DNA of 30,370 bases from an uncultured Clostridium sp. (GTDB taxonomy: Bacteria > Bacillota > Clostridia > Clostridiales > Clostridiaceae): the NCBI GenBank assembly GCA_934746785.1, contig CAKVFO010000019.1:1-30370 (forward strand), in the 5' to 3' direction. The translations under genes were made by a program, and so were the position numbers. Every line of letters begins with the position of its first letter. The first letter of the stretch is position 1. The notes under the pieces were generated by a model. That model ran no database searches, was not told the DNA's origin, and saw only the letters and a program-made list of their open reading frames with translations. Shown one piece after another: positions 1-6,212 of this stretch.

Positions 1-75
1 GTTTTTTATTTTCTACGTATAGCTAAAAGCTTTTTAGAACCACAGGTCAAACCTGTGGTATTCATTAAAGACAAT

Positions 76-112
76 AAAAGCTATCTGTTTCTTTTGAAAA
101 CAGATAGCTTTT
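76..112 (-). terminator. Rho-independent terminator after the MerR/TipAS gene
   Basis: Perfect 15-bp inverted repeat (76-90 with 98-112) with a 7-nt loop, seven bases past the stop codon of the regulator gene. Read on the minus strand the stem ends in a short T-run, so it can terminate that gene. The stem is flanked by A and T on both sides and could work in both directions. A second perfect 9-bp hairpin without a T-run lies at 39-59 (loop of three bases); I see no role for it. Confidence 0.8.
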
Positions 113-118
113 ATAACT

Positions 119-859
119 CTAATTGCAATAAATTTTTATTGCATCACTTAAAAATTGTGCTAATCCATACTTTATTTTATCTATGTTATTTTTGAATCTC
201 TCATCACATACATACATTTCTCCAAGAGATTTAAATATTTGTTTGCTGCAATTATATAAATTCTTGCTTATATAATTTCTCCACTCTTCAACAAGCTCTT
301 GAACTTCATTACTGCCTGGATCTAAATCCATCTTATCTGAAATTCGTTTAAAAATATCTAACATTTCCTTATTTAAATTATTCCAATCTCCTTTCTTATA
401 GTTAAATGTCTTATTCTTATATTCTCTATAAGCATCAGTTTTTCCGTACTTATCTTTTACCTCTTCTTTATATTTATTAATTTCATCACTATTAAATCCA
501 TCAAACATAATTTTCTCATTCATCGCTATACCCTCCTCCATATTATTTATTGTATTATCAACTGTATTAATTATCCTCTTTAGTCTTCTAACTTTCTCTT
601 CTAAAAGTTTCTTATGATTATTTAAAGCTTCTTTCTTATCAAAATTAGGATTATCTAATATTTCCTTAATTTCATTAAGATTAAAGTCTAATTCTTTAAA
701 AAATAATATTTGCTGCAATCTTTCCAAGTTTTCTAAAGAATAAAGCCTATATCCCTTTTCTGTTACTGAATCAGGAGTTAATAATCCTATATAATCATAA
801 TGATGCAGAGTACGCACACTTGTTCCAACAATATCAGCAATGTCTTTAACCTTATACAA
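119..859 (-). CDS. MerR-family regulator with TipAS-type effector domain
   Basis: Predicted ligand-responsive transcription activator of the Mta/TipAL type. Residues 1-70 are a MerR winged helix (YKVKDIADIVGTSVRTLHHYD, then GYRLYS), followed by a dimerisation coiled coil (about 75-110). Residues about 130-246 match the all-helical TipAS drug-binding domain (a WNNLNKEM segment and an EEWRNYISKN segment). The start is TTG at 857-859: an AGAGGA Shine-Dalgarno lies 9 bases upstream and the MerR fold begins right after it. No efflux pump or other obvious target lies beside it, so the target may be elsewhere or only its own promoter. That promoter (907-937) has the 19-bp spacer typical of MerR control, which suggests autoregulation. 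In this family the domain often binds thiopeptides or other hydrophobic compounds; the ligand here is unknown. Confidence 0.88.
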   Translation of the reverse strand: MYKVKDIADIVGTSVRTLHHYDYIGLLTPDSVTEKGYRLYSLENLERLQQILFFKELDFNLNEIKEILDNPNFDKKEALNNHKKLLEEKVRRLKRIINTVDNTINNMEEGIAMNEKIMFDGFNSDEINKYKEEVKDKYGKTDAYREYKNKTFNYKKGDWNNLNKEMLDIFKRISDKMDLDPGSNEVQELVEEWRNYISKNLYNCSKQIFKSLGEMYVCDERFKNNIDKIKYGLAQFLSDAIKIYCN

Positions 860-906
860 TCTGATAAATCCTCTCTTTCTGTATATTTAAGATCTTTTAT
901 AAATTA

Positions 907-937
907 ATCATAAACTATTACGTAAGGTCATAGTCAA
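907..937 (-). promoter_or_regulatory. MerR-type promoter with 19-bp spacer and dyad operator
   Basis: On the minus strand a TTGACT -35 box (932-937) and a TATGAT -10 box (907-912) are separated by exactly 19 bp. MerR-family activators act on such over-long spacers. The spacer region carries an imperfect dyad with ACTAT and ATAGT outer arms. It lies about 50 bases upstream of the MerR/TipAS start codon, so autoregulation is the simplest reading. Confidence 0.7.
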
Positions 938-1003
938 TATAAAATTTACTTTATATGTATAAAACTTTAAGGAATTATTAAATCTCAGAGTTATATGGTT
1001 AAG

Positions 1004-1041
1004 AAAAAGGTACAGCTAATATATGTTAGCTGTACCTTTTT
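1004..1041 (-). terminator. Strong hairpin terminator downstream of the small peptide locus
   Basis: Perfect 16-bp inverted repeat (1004-1019 with 1026-1041), 6-nt loop, with five T at the base of the stem on either strand. It lies 32 bases beyond the stop of the Cys/Lys-rich peptide reading frame (minus strand), which supports a short minus-strand transcript there. It would also insulate the MerR promoter. Confidence 0.7.
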
Positions 1042-1072
1042 GCGTAATGCTTAAAATGGCAAGTTAAGCCCT

Positions 1073-1169
1073 TTACTTCTTTTTCTTTTTCTTTTTACCT
1101 TCGCTACACGAATTCATCTTTTTTTCTAGTTCTTGCTGAGAGGAGCAAGAACAATGTTTTTTCACTCAT
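1073..1169 (-). pseudogene. Small Cys/Lys-rich peptide gene, apparently frameshifted
   Basis: Not a recognised family. A GGGAGG Shine-Dalgarno (1181-1186) precedes an ATG at 1167-1169 that opens MSEK and then runs into an unconvincing frame (stop after 21 residues). Removing one A from the A6 run just after MSEK gives MSEK-HCSCSSQQELEKK, then MNSCSEG and a tail of seven lysines, ending at TAA 1073-1075. That frame has CxC and a third Cys, looks coding, and can also be opened by a GTG at 1163-1165, but an in-frame TGA sits directly before that GTG. So either the gene is broken by a 1-base insertion, the base is a sequencing error, or the GTG start is used. An open frame also extends upstream of the ATG to a TTG at 1218-1220 (LKLTDNNNVIAWEVETA). 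Function unknown; small secreted or RiPP-like peptides look like this, but no partner genes are present. Confidence 0.35.
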
Positions 1170-1339
1170 AGCAGTTTCTACCTCCCAAGCAATTACATTA
1201 TTATTATCTGTTAATTTCAATTTTTAATTCAATAAATTATTTTAACTCAATCGTTTCGTATTTTGTGATAATAATATTGAATTTATTCCAAATTTATGCA
1301 AATATGTATATGAAAGATTTTGAAAAGGAGGTTGTCATT

Positions 1340-1498
1340 ATGAAAGACGAAAAGATTTTATCAAATGAAGAACTACTAGAAATTACAGGAGGAAAATTTA
1401 ATTAGGTTTCTAAGTCAACTAAACCATTTACTCCAATCATTTCAATTTCACCAGTAATGGCATTATATGCTGTTTACCCAAACTTTAAAGATAAATAA
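1340..1498 (+). pseudogene. Double-glycine-leader bacteriocin-like peptide with in-frame TAG
   Basis: An AAAGGAGGT ribosome site (1324-1332) precedes ATG 1340. The first 18 codons give a textbook double-glycine leader, MKDEKILSNEELLEITGG. Three codons later (KFN) a TAG at 1403-1405 interrupts the frame. The same frame then stays open for 30 more codons to TAA 1496-1498, with a hydrophobic Pro-rich mature-like part (VSKSTKPFTPIISISPV, then MALYAVYPNFKDK). The whole would be a 52-residue class II bacteriocin or pheromone precursor. No double-glycine peptidase/ABC exporter or immunity gene lies nearby. TAG is used as an ordinary stop elsewhere in the window (for example at 1882-1884), so a nonsense mutation of an orphan gene is most likely. 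Leader recognition is firm; product class is inferred. Confidence 0.6.
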
Positions 1499-1510
1499 TT
1501 ATTACTGAGA

Positions 1511-1556
1511 ACAAAGTGGCTTCTTGCGCTAAAAAGCGCGGCATCAGCCACTTTGT
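1511..1556 (+). repeat. Hairpin repeat, copy A (also a likely terminator)
   Basis: Outer arms ACAAAGTGGCT (1511-1521) and AGCCACTTTGT (1546-1556) are a perfect 11-bp inverted repeat. A second small hairpin (GCGCT/AGCGC, 1526-1539) lies inside. It begins 12 bases after the end of the bacteriocin-like frame. A related element, copy B, lies at 4570-4615. The right flanks match (1565-1586 with 4626-4647: 21 of 22 bases, same strand) but the internal segment is in the opposite orientation. Confidence 0.75.
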
Positions 1557-1575
1557 CAGCCATCCAAAAGATTCT

Positions 1576-1624
1576 AAAAGCAAAATAATTTCCTATTAAA
1601 ATTTAATTTAATTATTTTGCTTTT
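1576..1624. repeat. 15-bp inverted repeat next to repeat copy A
   Basis: AAAAGCAAAATAATT (1576-1590) and its exact complement (1610-1624) enclose 19 A/T-rich bases. The left arm is part of the segment shared with copy B near 4640. It has no clean T-run and is more likely part of the repeat element than a terminator. The bases from 1625 to 1735 hold nothing else I can recognise. Confidence 0.55.
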
Positions 1625-1738
1625 ATGGTTCTTTTGGGGAATTACAATTATTTTTTTTAACGTATTAAGATCCGAAAGCCAGTAATAATCAGTGCTCGCT
1701 TTCAAAAAAGGTTTTGAATTTCCTATACGTAAAAAAAC

Positions 1739-1757
1739 CGTAAGCATTTCGCTTACG
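1739..1757 (-). terminator. Terminator of tRNA-Trp
   Basis: CGTAAGC (1739-1745) and GCTTACG (1751-1757) form a 7-bp stem with a 5-nt loop. On the minus strand a run of seven T follows. It lies just past the 3' end of the tRNA gene. Confidence 0.8.
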
Positions 1758-1764
1758 ATCTTTA

Positions 1765-1840
1765 TGGCAGGGGCACTAGGACTCGAACCCAGAACCAATG
1801 GTTTTGGAGACCACTACTCTACCAATTGAGCCATACCCCT
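1765..1840 (-). tRNA. tRNA-Trp (anticodon CCA)
   Basis: A full cloverleaf can be drawn on the minus strand. The acceptor AGGGGTA pairs with TGCCCCT, the D-arm is GCTC...GAGT, and the anticodon stem GTGGT/ACCAT carries the loop CTCCAAA (anticodon CCA, tryptophan). The T-arm has the GGTTCGAGTCC core. The CCA tail is encoded (1765-1767). A strong promoter (1853-1881) and a terminator (1739-1757) flank it, so it is a single-gene transcription unit. Confidence 0.95.
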
Positions 1841-1852
1841 AAGACAAAATTT

Positions 1853-1881
1853 ATTATATCGCATTTCATTTTAAAAATCAA
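1853..1881 (-). promoter_or_regulatory. Sigma-A promoter of tRNA-Trp
   Basis: On the minus strand TTGATT (1876-1881), a 17-bp spacer and TATAAT (1853-1858). The start point would fall a few bases before the tRNA 5' end. The -35 box directly abuts the stop codon of the upstream gene. Confidence 0.75.
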
Positions 1882-2763
1882 CTATTTATTATCCTTTAAG
1901 TCTATAAAATCATAAAATATCTTATAATTACTTTCAATCAACTCTTCTATACTCATTTTTTTATCATATTTTACGAAATTAGCAACTTTAAATCCTTCTT
2001 CAATAAAAACTGTCTTTTCATCTTTTAAAACTATTACTTTACTAGAATCAATTTTATTATCTTCAACATACTGTTTAACACTTATATGGTCTGGAAGTTT
2101 TACTGTATTTATAGATAATGATTTATAAAAATAATCAATATTATTATCTAGAGAAATAAATACATATTCACCTAAGTCCTTCTTATTTTCTCTTACTTCA
2201 GATATAAACTTATTTAACTTTTTAATTATTTCATTATAATTATTTTCATATAAATCTCTATTTTTAGGATCTTTATCTTGTATAGCTGACTTTATATTGT
2301 ATAATAAAATCTTATATTCATCTATTCCAGTATAGAAATAAGGATTAACTTTTGTCTCCTTATTTACTTCCATATTAATCATTCTAATTCCCCTAGTTAT
2401 ATCTATTGTTCCTACACTACTCTTATTCAATTTAGATATAAGTTCCGAGCACCATTTATTCAAAGCACTTCCACTATATAGAAACAAATCCATGTTAGAT
2501 ACATTCTTTACTATATTATCATTTGTTATAAAGTTTACGCTATCTTCTTCATCTGTAAAAATATATTGAATGTTATGCTTGTCCCCAACTAATGATTTTA
2601 CCATTTCATATTCCATTTTATTAGTTGTAATTATATTCAAATATAAATCTCTATCTGAATCTCCTGCATCAACAATATTAGATACTGTAGGATTTGAAAA
2701 AGTTCCTAAGCCTAAAAACAATATAAAAGTTATAATTAGCATTGCAAAAGTTAATTTCTTCAT
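1882..2763 (-). CDS. TroA/ZnuA-like cell-surface protein without metal-ligand motif
   Basis: A 293-residue protein with an uncleaved or non-lipoprotein N-terminal signal (MKKLTFAMLIITFILFLG, no lipobox Cys), placing it outside the membrane. The rest follows the cluster-9 metal-binding-protein pattern: YLNIITTNKMEYEMVKSL at the start of the first lobe, YSGSALNKWCSEL where ZnuA has its W-containing helix, and NPYFYTG followed by the long linking helix (DPKNRDLYENNYNEI). In metal-binding members this last motif is NPH with a ligand His; here it is NPY, and no His appears at the other ligand places I can align. Start chosen at ATG 2761-2763 because GGAGGTGAT lies just upstream; a longer frame would start inside that site. 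No ABC permease or ATPase is adjacent. I infer a related fold with a non-transport or altered-ligand role. Confidence 0.65.
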   Translation of the reverse strand: MKKLTFAMLIITFILFLGLGTFSNPTVSNIVDAGDSDRDLYLNIITTNKMEYEMVKSLVGDKHNIQYIFTDEEDSVNFITNDNIVKNVSNMDLFLYSGSALNKWCSELISKLNKSSVGTIDITRGIRMINMEVNKETKVNPYFYTGIDEYKILLYNIKSAIQDKDPKNRDLYENNYNEIIKKLNKFISEVRENKKDLGEYVFISLDNNIDYFYKSLSINTVKLPDHISVKQYVEDNKIDSSKVIVLKDEKTVFIEEGFKVANFVKYDKKMSIEELIESNYKIFYDFIDLKDNK

Positions 2764-2950
2764 CCTATCACCTCCGAAAACCTCCATAATATTTCTTTAT
2801 AATTATATCAATCTTTCCTTTAAATATATATACATAATTATTAATCCTATATTTTTTTCTATATTATCTTTATTTTTCTCTATAATACTTTCTTTTTATT
2901 CAATTTTGGATAAAATAATAGATAGAGTTAATTTTTGAAGGGAGTCACTT

Positions 2951-3412
2951 ATGGAATTTCAAGTAAATAGTATAAAAGAAACTAGTAACATAGGGTTTCA
3001 ATTAGGTAAATTATTAAATTCTGGTGATATTATCTGTCTAACTGGAGATTTAGGAACAGGAAAAACTCATATAACTAAAGGAATAGCCAAAGGTCTTGGA
3101 ATTAACGATACAATTACAAGCCCTACTTTTAATATTGTAAATGAATATAATAGCGGAAGATTAAAATTAAATCACTTTGATGTATATAGAGTAAGCGATC
3201 CTGACGAGATATATTCCATTGGTTTTGATGACTATATCTTCTCAGATGCTGTTTCTATTATTGAATGGGCTAACTATATTGAGGAAATACTTCCTAAAGA
3301 ATATCTTCATATAAATATATCAAAAGATTTAGCAAAAGGTGAAAACTATAGAAGTATATCTATTAAGCCTTATGGTGATAAATACAATTATATTAAGGAG
3401 TTGAAAATATGA
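2951..3412 (+). CDS. tsaE: tRNA threonylcarbamoyladenosine biosynthesis ATPase TsaE
   Basis: TsaE is the P-loop ATPase that partners TsaB and TsaD in making the N6-threonylcarbamoyl group on A37 of ANN-decoding tRNAs in the cytoplasm. The 153-residue length is normal. Visible marks are the Walker A motif GDLGTGKTH (about residues 34-42), the family motif SPTFNIVNEY (about 57-66) and HFDVYR. AAGGGAG lies before ATG 2951. The next gene starts inside the stop codon (ATGA overlap), so tsaE and tsaB are translationally coupled. tsaD, usually needed with them, is not in this window. Confidence 0.95.
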   Translation: MEFQVNSIKETSNIGFQLGKLLNSGDIICLTGDLGTGKTHITKGIAKGLGINDTITSPTFNIVNEYNSGRLKLNHFDVYRVSDPDEIYSIGFDDYIFSDAVSIIEWANYIEEILPKEYLHINISKDLAKGENYRSISIKPYGDKYNYIKELKI

Positions 3413-4122
3413 TAATTTTAAGTATTGACTCGTCATCTAAAGTTGCAACTGCAGCTTTACTTAATAATGATGAAGTACTTGGGGAATACATTATAAATAA
3501 TAAAAGAGAACATTCAGTTCTTCTAATGCCTATGATAGAAAACTTATTAAAAGATTGTAACTTAACTATAAATGATATTGATGGTTATGTTGTATCTAAA
3601 GGGCCTGGTTCATTCACTGGCTTACGAATTGGTATGGCTACAATTAAAGGCTTAAGTTTCGGCAGTTCAAAGCCTTATATAAGCATTTCTACCCTTGACG
3701 CATTAGCATATAGTTCAATTAACTTTAATGGTCTTATATGTCCTATAATGGATGCTTTAAGAGAAAATGTTTATACAGGTATTTATAAAAATAATAACGG
3801 AAAACTTGAAAATATTCTTGAGCCTACACCTATGGATATAGATGAATTAGTTACATTTATAAAAGATAAAAATGAGCCTGTCATCTTTACAGGTGATGCA
3901 ATTTCAAAACATAAAAATTATATAAAAGAGCATCTTCCAAGTGCACAATTTGCACCAAATCACTTAAGTATAATTAGGGCTTCTTCACTTGGAGAATTAG
4001 GCCTTAATCTTTTAGAAGATGGTAAACATGATGACCCTAATTCAGCTCCTATTTACTTAAAACAACCTCAAGCTGTAAGGGAATTAGAAAGAAGGTTATC
4101 TATTAATGAGTGTAACGCTTAG
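3409..4122 (+). CDS. tsaB: tRNA threonylcarbamoyladenosine biosynthesis protein TsaB
   Basis: TsaB is the inactive ASKHA-fold partner that dimerises with TsaD in the threonylcarbamoyl transferase. The start ILSIDSSSKVATAAL and the segment KGPGSFTGLRIG (about residues 64-75) are family signatures. At 237 residues it has normal length. It overlaps tsaE by 4 bases and its 3' end overlaps the start of rimI by 17 bases, giving a compact three-gene operon. Confidence 0.95.
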   Translation: MIILSIDSSSKVATAALLNNDEVLGEYIINNKREHSVLLMPMIENLLKDCNLTINDIDGYVVSKGPGSFTGLRIGMATIKGLSFGSSKPYISISTLDALAYSSINFNGLICPIMDALRENVYTGIYKNNNGKLENILEPTPMDIDELVTFIKDKNEPVIFTGDAISKHKNYIKEHLPSAQFAPNHLSIIRASSLGELGLNLLEDGKHDDPNSAPIYLKQPQAVRELERRLSINECNA

Positions 4123-4543
4123 TTTAATGGTGCAAGCAGATTTAACCGATGTTCTAGAAATAAGTACTCTTAGTTTAAAGGAATCTTGGTCATTAGATTC
4201 CTTTTCTAAAGAACTTACTAACCCTCTAGCAAAATATATAGTTGCAAAAAATAAAGACAGAATTATAGGATTTGCTGGCATATGGATTATAGTTGATGAA
4301 GGTCATATAACTAATATTGCTGTGCATCCTGATTATCGTAAAAATGGAATTGGAAGCAAATTAGTTAATTCTTTAATTGAAAATTCAAAACAATGGGGCT
4401 GTAATGCCCTCACTTTAGAAGTACGAGCATCTAATATTGCTGCTCAACGCCTATATAAGAAGTATGGTTTTGAAGAAGAAGGCATAAGAAAAAACTACTA
4501 TAATGATAACAATGAAGATGCTATTATTATGTGGAAAAGATAA
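4106..4543 (+). CDS. rimI: Ribosomal-protein-alanine N-acetyltransferase RimI
   Basis: GNAT acetyltransferase of the RimI type; the family acetylates the N-terminal alanine of ribosomal protein S18 using acetyl-CoA. The 145-residue protein shows the acetyl-CoA pyrophosphate loop as VHPDYRKNGIGSKL (about residues 73-86), the LEVRASNIAAQRLYKKYGF segment of the family and a C-terminal IIMWKR. AAGAAGG lies about 11 bases before ATG 4106, inside tsaB. The tsaE-tsaB-rimI order is common in Firmicutes. Substrate assignment rests on family and context. Confidence 0.92.
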   Translation: MSVTLSLMVQADLTDVLEISTLSLKESWSLDSFSKELTNPLAKYIVAKNKDRIIGFAGIWIIVDEGHITNIAVHPDYRKNGIGSKLVNSLIENSKQWGCNALTLEVRASNIAAQRLYKKYGFEEEGIRKNYYNDNNEDAIIMWKR

Positions 4544-4569
4544 GAAAATTTAGAATTTCCTGTGCATAT

Positions 4570-4615
4570 ACACAGTGGCTGACGCCACGCTTTTTAATGC
4601 AGGAAGCCACTTTGT
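4570..4615 (-). repeat. Hairpin repeat, copy B
   Basis: Arms 4570-4580 and 4605-4615 form an 11-bp inverted repeat with one mismatch. Its minus-strand sequence matches copy A (1511-1556) closely, while the flank 4626-4647 matches the flank of copy A on the plus strand. So the segment between the arms is flipped relative to its flank. It lies between rimI and a decayed IS110-type transposase. Confidence 0.7.
4575..4595 (+). terminator. Likely terminator of the tsaE-tsaB-rimI operon
   Basis: GTGGC (4575-4579) and GCCAC (4584-4588) form a tight hairpin with a TGAC loop, followed two bases later by TTTTT (4591-4595), 31 bases after the rimI stop. The hairpin is nested in repeat copy B, so the operon seems to use the repeat as its terminator. 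Confidence 0.6.
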
Positions 4616-4913
4616 TACAGCCTGTCAAAAGGTTCTAAAAGCAAAATTGGAGATAGATTTAATGTTCTTGCTAATTCCTGCATTTGTGTTAAAATTGCAT
4701 GAAGAGTCTTATCTATAGTGATAAGAACTCTTACAGCTTCTAATAGTAGAATTTTGGTCGAAGCATTATTAGAAAAGGTAATGTAAGGATACTTTCTTGT
4801 GCTAGAGCATATATTTGTTTTGCTTTTGTTTCACTATGACGGTATCCTTTATTTTTGGTCCATTTAAGATAACTATTTATAAATTGTTTTTCACTCTTTT
4901 TTAAAATTTCTCC
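4615..4913 (-). pseudogene. IS110-family transposase fragment, frameshifted and truncated
   Basis: Minus-strand translation gives the middle part of an IS110-type (DEDD) transposase in two frames. The first reads from about 4913 (EILKKSEKQFINSYLKW, GYRHSETKAKQIYALA, ESILTLPF). A 1-base shift near 4765-4775 then leads into NNASTKILLLEAVRVL and HAILTQMQELARTL, ending in LLLEPFDRL and a TAA at 4615-4617. In intact relatives the region after QELARTL continues into a GVG helix-hairpin-helix and the C-terminal Ser domain. Both, and the N-terminal catalytic half, are missing. The last codons lie in the sequence shared with repeat copy A, so the 3' junction is a repeat boundary. No intact copy is present; the element is dead here. 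Confidence 0.65.
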
Positions 4914-4932
4914 TTAAATCTTTAGTAATTTT

Positions 4933-4982
4933 AAACCATCTACACTTATACAGTACCAAACCATCTACACTTATACAGTACC
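4933..4982. repeat. Perfect tandem duplication of a 25-bp unit
   Basis: Two identical adjacent 25-bp copies (4933-4957 and 4958-4982) beginning AAACCATCTACAC. They lie between the IS110 remnant and the terminator of the flavodoxin/DUF3793 operon. Identity suggests a recent slippage event or a functional iteron-like site; two copies do not decide. Confidence 0.85.
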
Positions 4983-5028
4983 AAAAAGAGATTGTATCTG
5001 AATAATTATCCAAATACAATCTCTTTTT
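4983..5028 (-). terminator. Terminator of the flavodoxin-DUF3793 operon
   Basis: Perfect 15-bp inverted repeat (4983-4997 with 5014-5028), loop of 16 bases that can pair partly. The outer arms consist of A5 and T5, so it has a T-run on either strand. It lies about 40 bases after the DUF3793 stop codon. Confidence 0.8.
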
Positions 5029-5067
5029 TGGTTTTATTTATCTAAATTTTATGAACAGCTTAATTTA

Positions 5068-5694
5068 CTATAACAAAGTACAGAAAAAGTTTTTTATACT
5101 AAAGGCGAGGTTACGCGAATTAGATCCTTTAAGTATTTCATTATATGTATGCATTTTTACTTCGTCATATAAACTAAAAACTTGTTTTGCTGTATTATCA
5201 TCGTTATACACTTTCCAATAACCACACAACAAACATTTCTTCTCAGTGCAGTTCATAAAATCTTTAACATCTTTAATAGGTATTCCTAAAAACAATCCTA
5301 GTTCATGAGGGCAATGATATAATTCATATCTTTCTTTCAACTTATAAATATGGCACTTAATATTATCCCCTTCATCATATCCCAGACTTTTTAAAAACAT
5401 TTTATTCTCTTCTTTTAAAATGCTCTCTTCCAATTTAGCTTCATTATAAATTAATAGAACTAATAATTCTTTATTTTCTCTAAGTTCAATAAATTCTAAT
5501 CCAATAAATCTTATAAAATCCATACCATATTTAATCCATTTATTATAACTATTACTCTTATCTTTTTTTAAACATATAGTTGATGCTGGCTTTATACCTG
5601 CTAATACTTGAGATATATTTATAAGAAGAAAATTTTCAATAAATTCCTTATCATTCATTGAATTTAATTTATCATATAACCCTACATTACTCAT
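5068..5694 (-). CDS. DUF3793 family protein
   Basis: A 208-residue cytoplasmic protein of the clostridial DUF3793 family, function unknown. Family marks are LAGIKPASTICL (about residues 31-42), the CPHELGLFLGIPIKDVKDF block (about 128-146) and the Cys motif CTEKKCLLCGYWKVY (about 149-163) with three closely spaced Cys. The gene starts 9 bases after the flavodoxin stop with no clear Shine-Dalgarno, so translation is probably coupled. Members are often encoded beside short flavodoxins, as here. Control by the iron-responsive promoter upstream of the flavodoxin suggests a role in iron or redox metabolism; the Cys cluster could bind a metal. That is inference. Confidence 0.85.
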   Translation of the reverse strand: MSNVGLYDKLNSMNDKEFIENFLLINISQVLAGIKPASTICLKKDKSNSYNKWIKYGMDFIRFIGLEFIELRENKELLVLLIYNEAKLEESILKEENKMFLKSLGYDEGDNIKCHIYKLKERYELYHCPHELGLFLGIPIKDVKDFMNCTEKKCLLCGYWKVYNDDNTAKQVFSLYDEVKMHTYNEILKGSNSRNLAFSIKNFFCTLL

Positions 5695-5703
5695 AACTTT
5701 ATA

Positions 5704-6123
5704 TTATAATGCAGCTATCTTTCTACCGAATTCTCTACATTCTTCTTCTGAATCACCTTCTGGTGCTTCTTGAACTATTAATGGCTCTAAAGATGTGTCA
5801 CATCCATTATCACTCATAAATTCTTCGAAGTTTCTCATCCATTCTCCGTCTCCCCATCCATAAGATCCGAATAATGCTGCCTTCTTACCTCCAACCTTTG
5901 AAATTAATTCATCAACAAATGGTTGGAATTCACATTCTTCTAAAACTTCAGCTCCCATTGCTGGACATCCTAAAACAACAACTTCTTCATTATTAAATAC
6001 ATCTGAATTAACTTTATCTACTGATAAAACTTCAGCTTGTTTACCTTTTTCAACTATTCCTTCAGCAATTAGATTTGCCATCTTTTCTGTATTCCCTGTT
6101 CCTGACCAATAAACTATTTTCAT
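5704..6123 (-). CDS. Short-chain flavodoxin
   Basis: FMN-binding electron carrier of 139 residues that can replace ferredoxin when iron is short. The FMN-phosphate loop is SGTGNTEK (about residues 7-14), the second flavin loop is around GCPAMGAEVLE (no Trp there) and the third is FGSYGWGDGEWM with the stacking Tyr. AGGAGAT precedes ATG 6121-6123. The promoter 6176-6204 and a Fur-box-like palindrome at 6156-6170 lie directly upstream, and feoB lies directly behind that promoter, so iron-dependent expression is likely. It is followed by the DUF3793 gene in the same transcript. Confidence 0.95.
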   Translation of the reverse strand: MKIVYWSGTGNTEKMANLIAEGIVEKGKQAEVLSVDKVNSDVFNNEEVVVLGCPAMGAEVLEECEFQPFVDELISKVGGKKAALFGSYGWGDGEWMRNFEEFMSDNGCDTSLEPLIVQEAPEGDSEEECREFGRKIAAL

Positions 6124-6155
6124 TAATTACCATCTCCTTATAACCTAATTCAAAT

Positions 6156-6170
6156 TGAAATTCATTCTCA
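6156..6170 (-). promoter_or_regulatory. Fur-box-like operator
   Basis: The 15-mer TGAGAATGAATTTCA (minus strand) fits the 7-1-7 Fur consensus TGATAATNATTATCA at 11 of 14 defined positions. It covers the expected transcription start of the flavodoxin promoter, where Fur binding would block transcription. Neighbouring Feo genes agree with iron control. Confidence 0.55.
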
Positions 6171-6175
6171 ATAAA

Positions 6176-6204
6176 ATAATAACTACTTTCTCCATATTTG
6201 TCAA
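6176..6204 (-). promoter_or_regulatory. Sigma-A promoter of flavodoxin-DUF3793
   Basis: Minus-strand TTGACA (6199-6204), exactly 17 bp, then TATTAT (6176-6181). It begins 9 bases after the feoB stop codon, so the flavodoxin operon has its own promoter rather than relying on feo read-through. Confidence 0.8.
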
Positions 6205-6212
6205 TAAATATT

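Noticed and set aside
1403..1405. TAG as a sense codon (read-through or pyrrolysine) in the bacteriocin-like gene
   Set aside because: TAG ends other genes in the window normally, and no suppressor tRNA or insertion signal is seen.
1574..1798. 74-codon minus-strand frame beginning MVLGSSPSAP
   Set aside because: That start is the typical translation of the 3' half of a tRNA; it is a shadow of tRNA-Trp and the repeat sequence.
2570..2938. 122-codon plus-strand frame ahead of tsaE
   Set aside because: Mostly antisense to the ZnuA-like gene and then A/T-rich leader; no ribosome site, no recognisable protein.
4933..4982. CRISPR array
   Set aside because: Only two adjacent identical units with no spacers between; a simple tandem duplication.
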